A stretch of DNA of 64,000 nt, taken from NCBI GenBank assembly GCA_907165275.2, contig OU015652.1:883001-947000 (forward strand). The letters are read 5' to 3'. A program made the position numbers and the translations under genes. Shown here piece after piece: positions 63,227-64,000 of the stretch; position 1 is the stretch's first letter, and the number at the start of each line of letters is the position of its first letter. The notes beneath the pieces were generated by a model that was not told the origin of the DNA, did not search any database, and was given only the letters and a program-made list of their open reading frames with translations. Origin of the DNA: Zygaena filipendulae. Lineage: Eukaryota > Arthropoda > Insecta > Lepidoptera > Zygaenidae.

Positions 63227-63495
63227 CAGTGGCGTCTCTAGCCCATGTAGCGCCTGTGTGCAACCATTACCCTAGCGCCCCCTAGTAAGCGCGCGGTCAA
63301 AATGGAATGGGTGCAAAGTACAAGACGAACAGCACATCAAGTTAATACAACTTGTCTTTCCCTAATCGATAATAAACTTTATTATTTGAAGATTTTTGAA
63401 GAAGAAATTTCCGTAGCGAGCGGCGCTCGGCGCCCCTTAGGGCCGCTGCGCCCGTGTGCAACGCACACCCTGCACCATAGGTAAAGACGCCTGTG
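63227..63495. mobile_element. 269-bp hAT-type non-autonomous element
   Basis: Flanked by a perfect 8-bp duplication CATTTTGT (63219-63226, 63496-63503), the hallmark of hAT elements. Termini CAGTGGCGTCTCTA and (complement) CACAGGCGTCTTTA match at 11 of 14 positions. GC-rich ends, AT-richer centre, no transposase. Confidence 0.9.
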
Positions 63496-63503
63496 CATTT
63501 TGT

Positions 63504-64000
63504 CTCGTTCCCATGAACTCTTAATTAATTGTTAGAGTTCATCCATTTTCACATTTTTAAATAGTTTTTTTCTCTGTATTGTTTAAATTCTTATTATTAT
63601 AGATTTTTAATTATATTGTAGATATTGTTCTTGCGTTTTGTTCGTGTTGTTGTAACTAGAATGGAATTTTCAATACTGGAAACGTTTGTTATAAACATTC
63701 CACTTGCGATGGTGGATTTACGAAACGATTCGCGAAACACGAACTCGTCGGCGACATCAAACGCCCGCATTAGGCGTTTTAATCGCAGCGGCAACACAGA
63801 ACTCGTTTCGTATTCAGCTTGCATACGAATAAGACTCGGATTATGAATTTCGTGTAGTAAGTACGATGTGAAATGGTAAAATGTTAATATCTTTTTATTT
63901 TATAATAATAATTCTTATGTAAATATTACAATAGAAAAAGAGGAGGTAATATAAGTATAGGCTGGATACTGTTGTGAAATCAAGAAATGTCTGATCGAAA
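63504..64000. other. Unique sequence to the window end
   Basis: Open frames on both strands overlap at 63597-63846 in a slightly less AT-rich patch. With no domain and no second line of support neither is called. An exon continuing past the edge cannot be excluded. Confidence 0.3.

Overview
The window reads as repeat-dense, non-coding DNA from a moth or butterfly. The evidence is the repeat content: many small Helitrons with a 5' TC and a 3' hairpin plus CTAG, a tRNA-derived SINE with a TA-rich body and (ATT)n tail, foldback MITEs, 3' stubs of several LINE families, and a BEL/Pao LTR retrotransposon, all in AT-rich sequence. No complete host protein gene is visible. The longest unrecognised open frames are short, and most cover repeats.

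Layout. 1-3 kb: a 237-bp foldback element, the first copy of a CRE-carrying MITE, a GC-rich 482-bp DNA transposon with an 11-bp TIR and GTAG flanks, then a CpG-rich patch that could be a promoter and short first coding exon (ATG at 2521). 3-28 kb: Helitrons, five tRNA-derived SINE copies, a Harbinger-like element nested in a Helitron, a retroposon with its own target-site duplication, and unique AT-rich DNA. At 24.83 kb a polypyrimidine tract and CAG abut GTAAGT, the configuration of a recursive splice site, so the + strand may lie in a long intron. 28.8-35.8 kb: a full-length BEL/Pao element on the minus strand, with 442-bp LTRs identical by eye, a TATAT duplication, a PBS, a PPT and one long pol frame. 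Its gag is split from pol by a 4-bp duplication. The element sits inside an older Helitron.

36-58 kb: more Helitrons (one subfamily is a fused, two-tailed chimera seen twice), four more MITE-CRE copies, a second MITE family with GTTAAC-containing TIRs, LINE 3' ends, a second copy of the retroposon, a 32-bp-arm perfect-looking hairpin and an E2F-type palindrome. 58-64 kb: mostly unique sequence with clustered homeodomain-type TAATTA sites and a CpG-rich tract (enhancer candidates), a third copy of the GTTAAC MITE, Helitrons, a LINE 3' end and a 269-bp hAT-type element with a perfect 8-bp duplication.

The main story is layered transposition. Helitrons have landed in a SINE and in a Harbinger-like element, and have themselves been hit by BEL, a CRE-MITE and another Harbinger-like element. 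The host function of the region, if any, is probably intronic or regulatory. All calls come from reading the sequence; no database search was possible.
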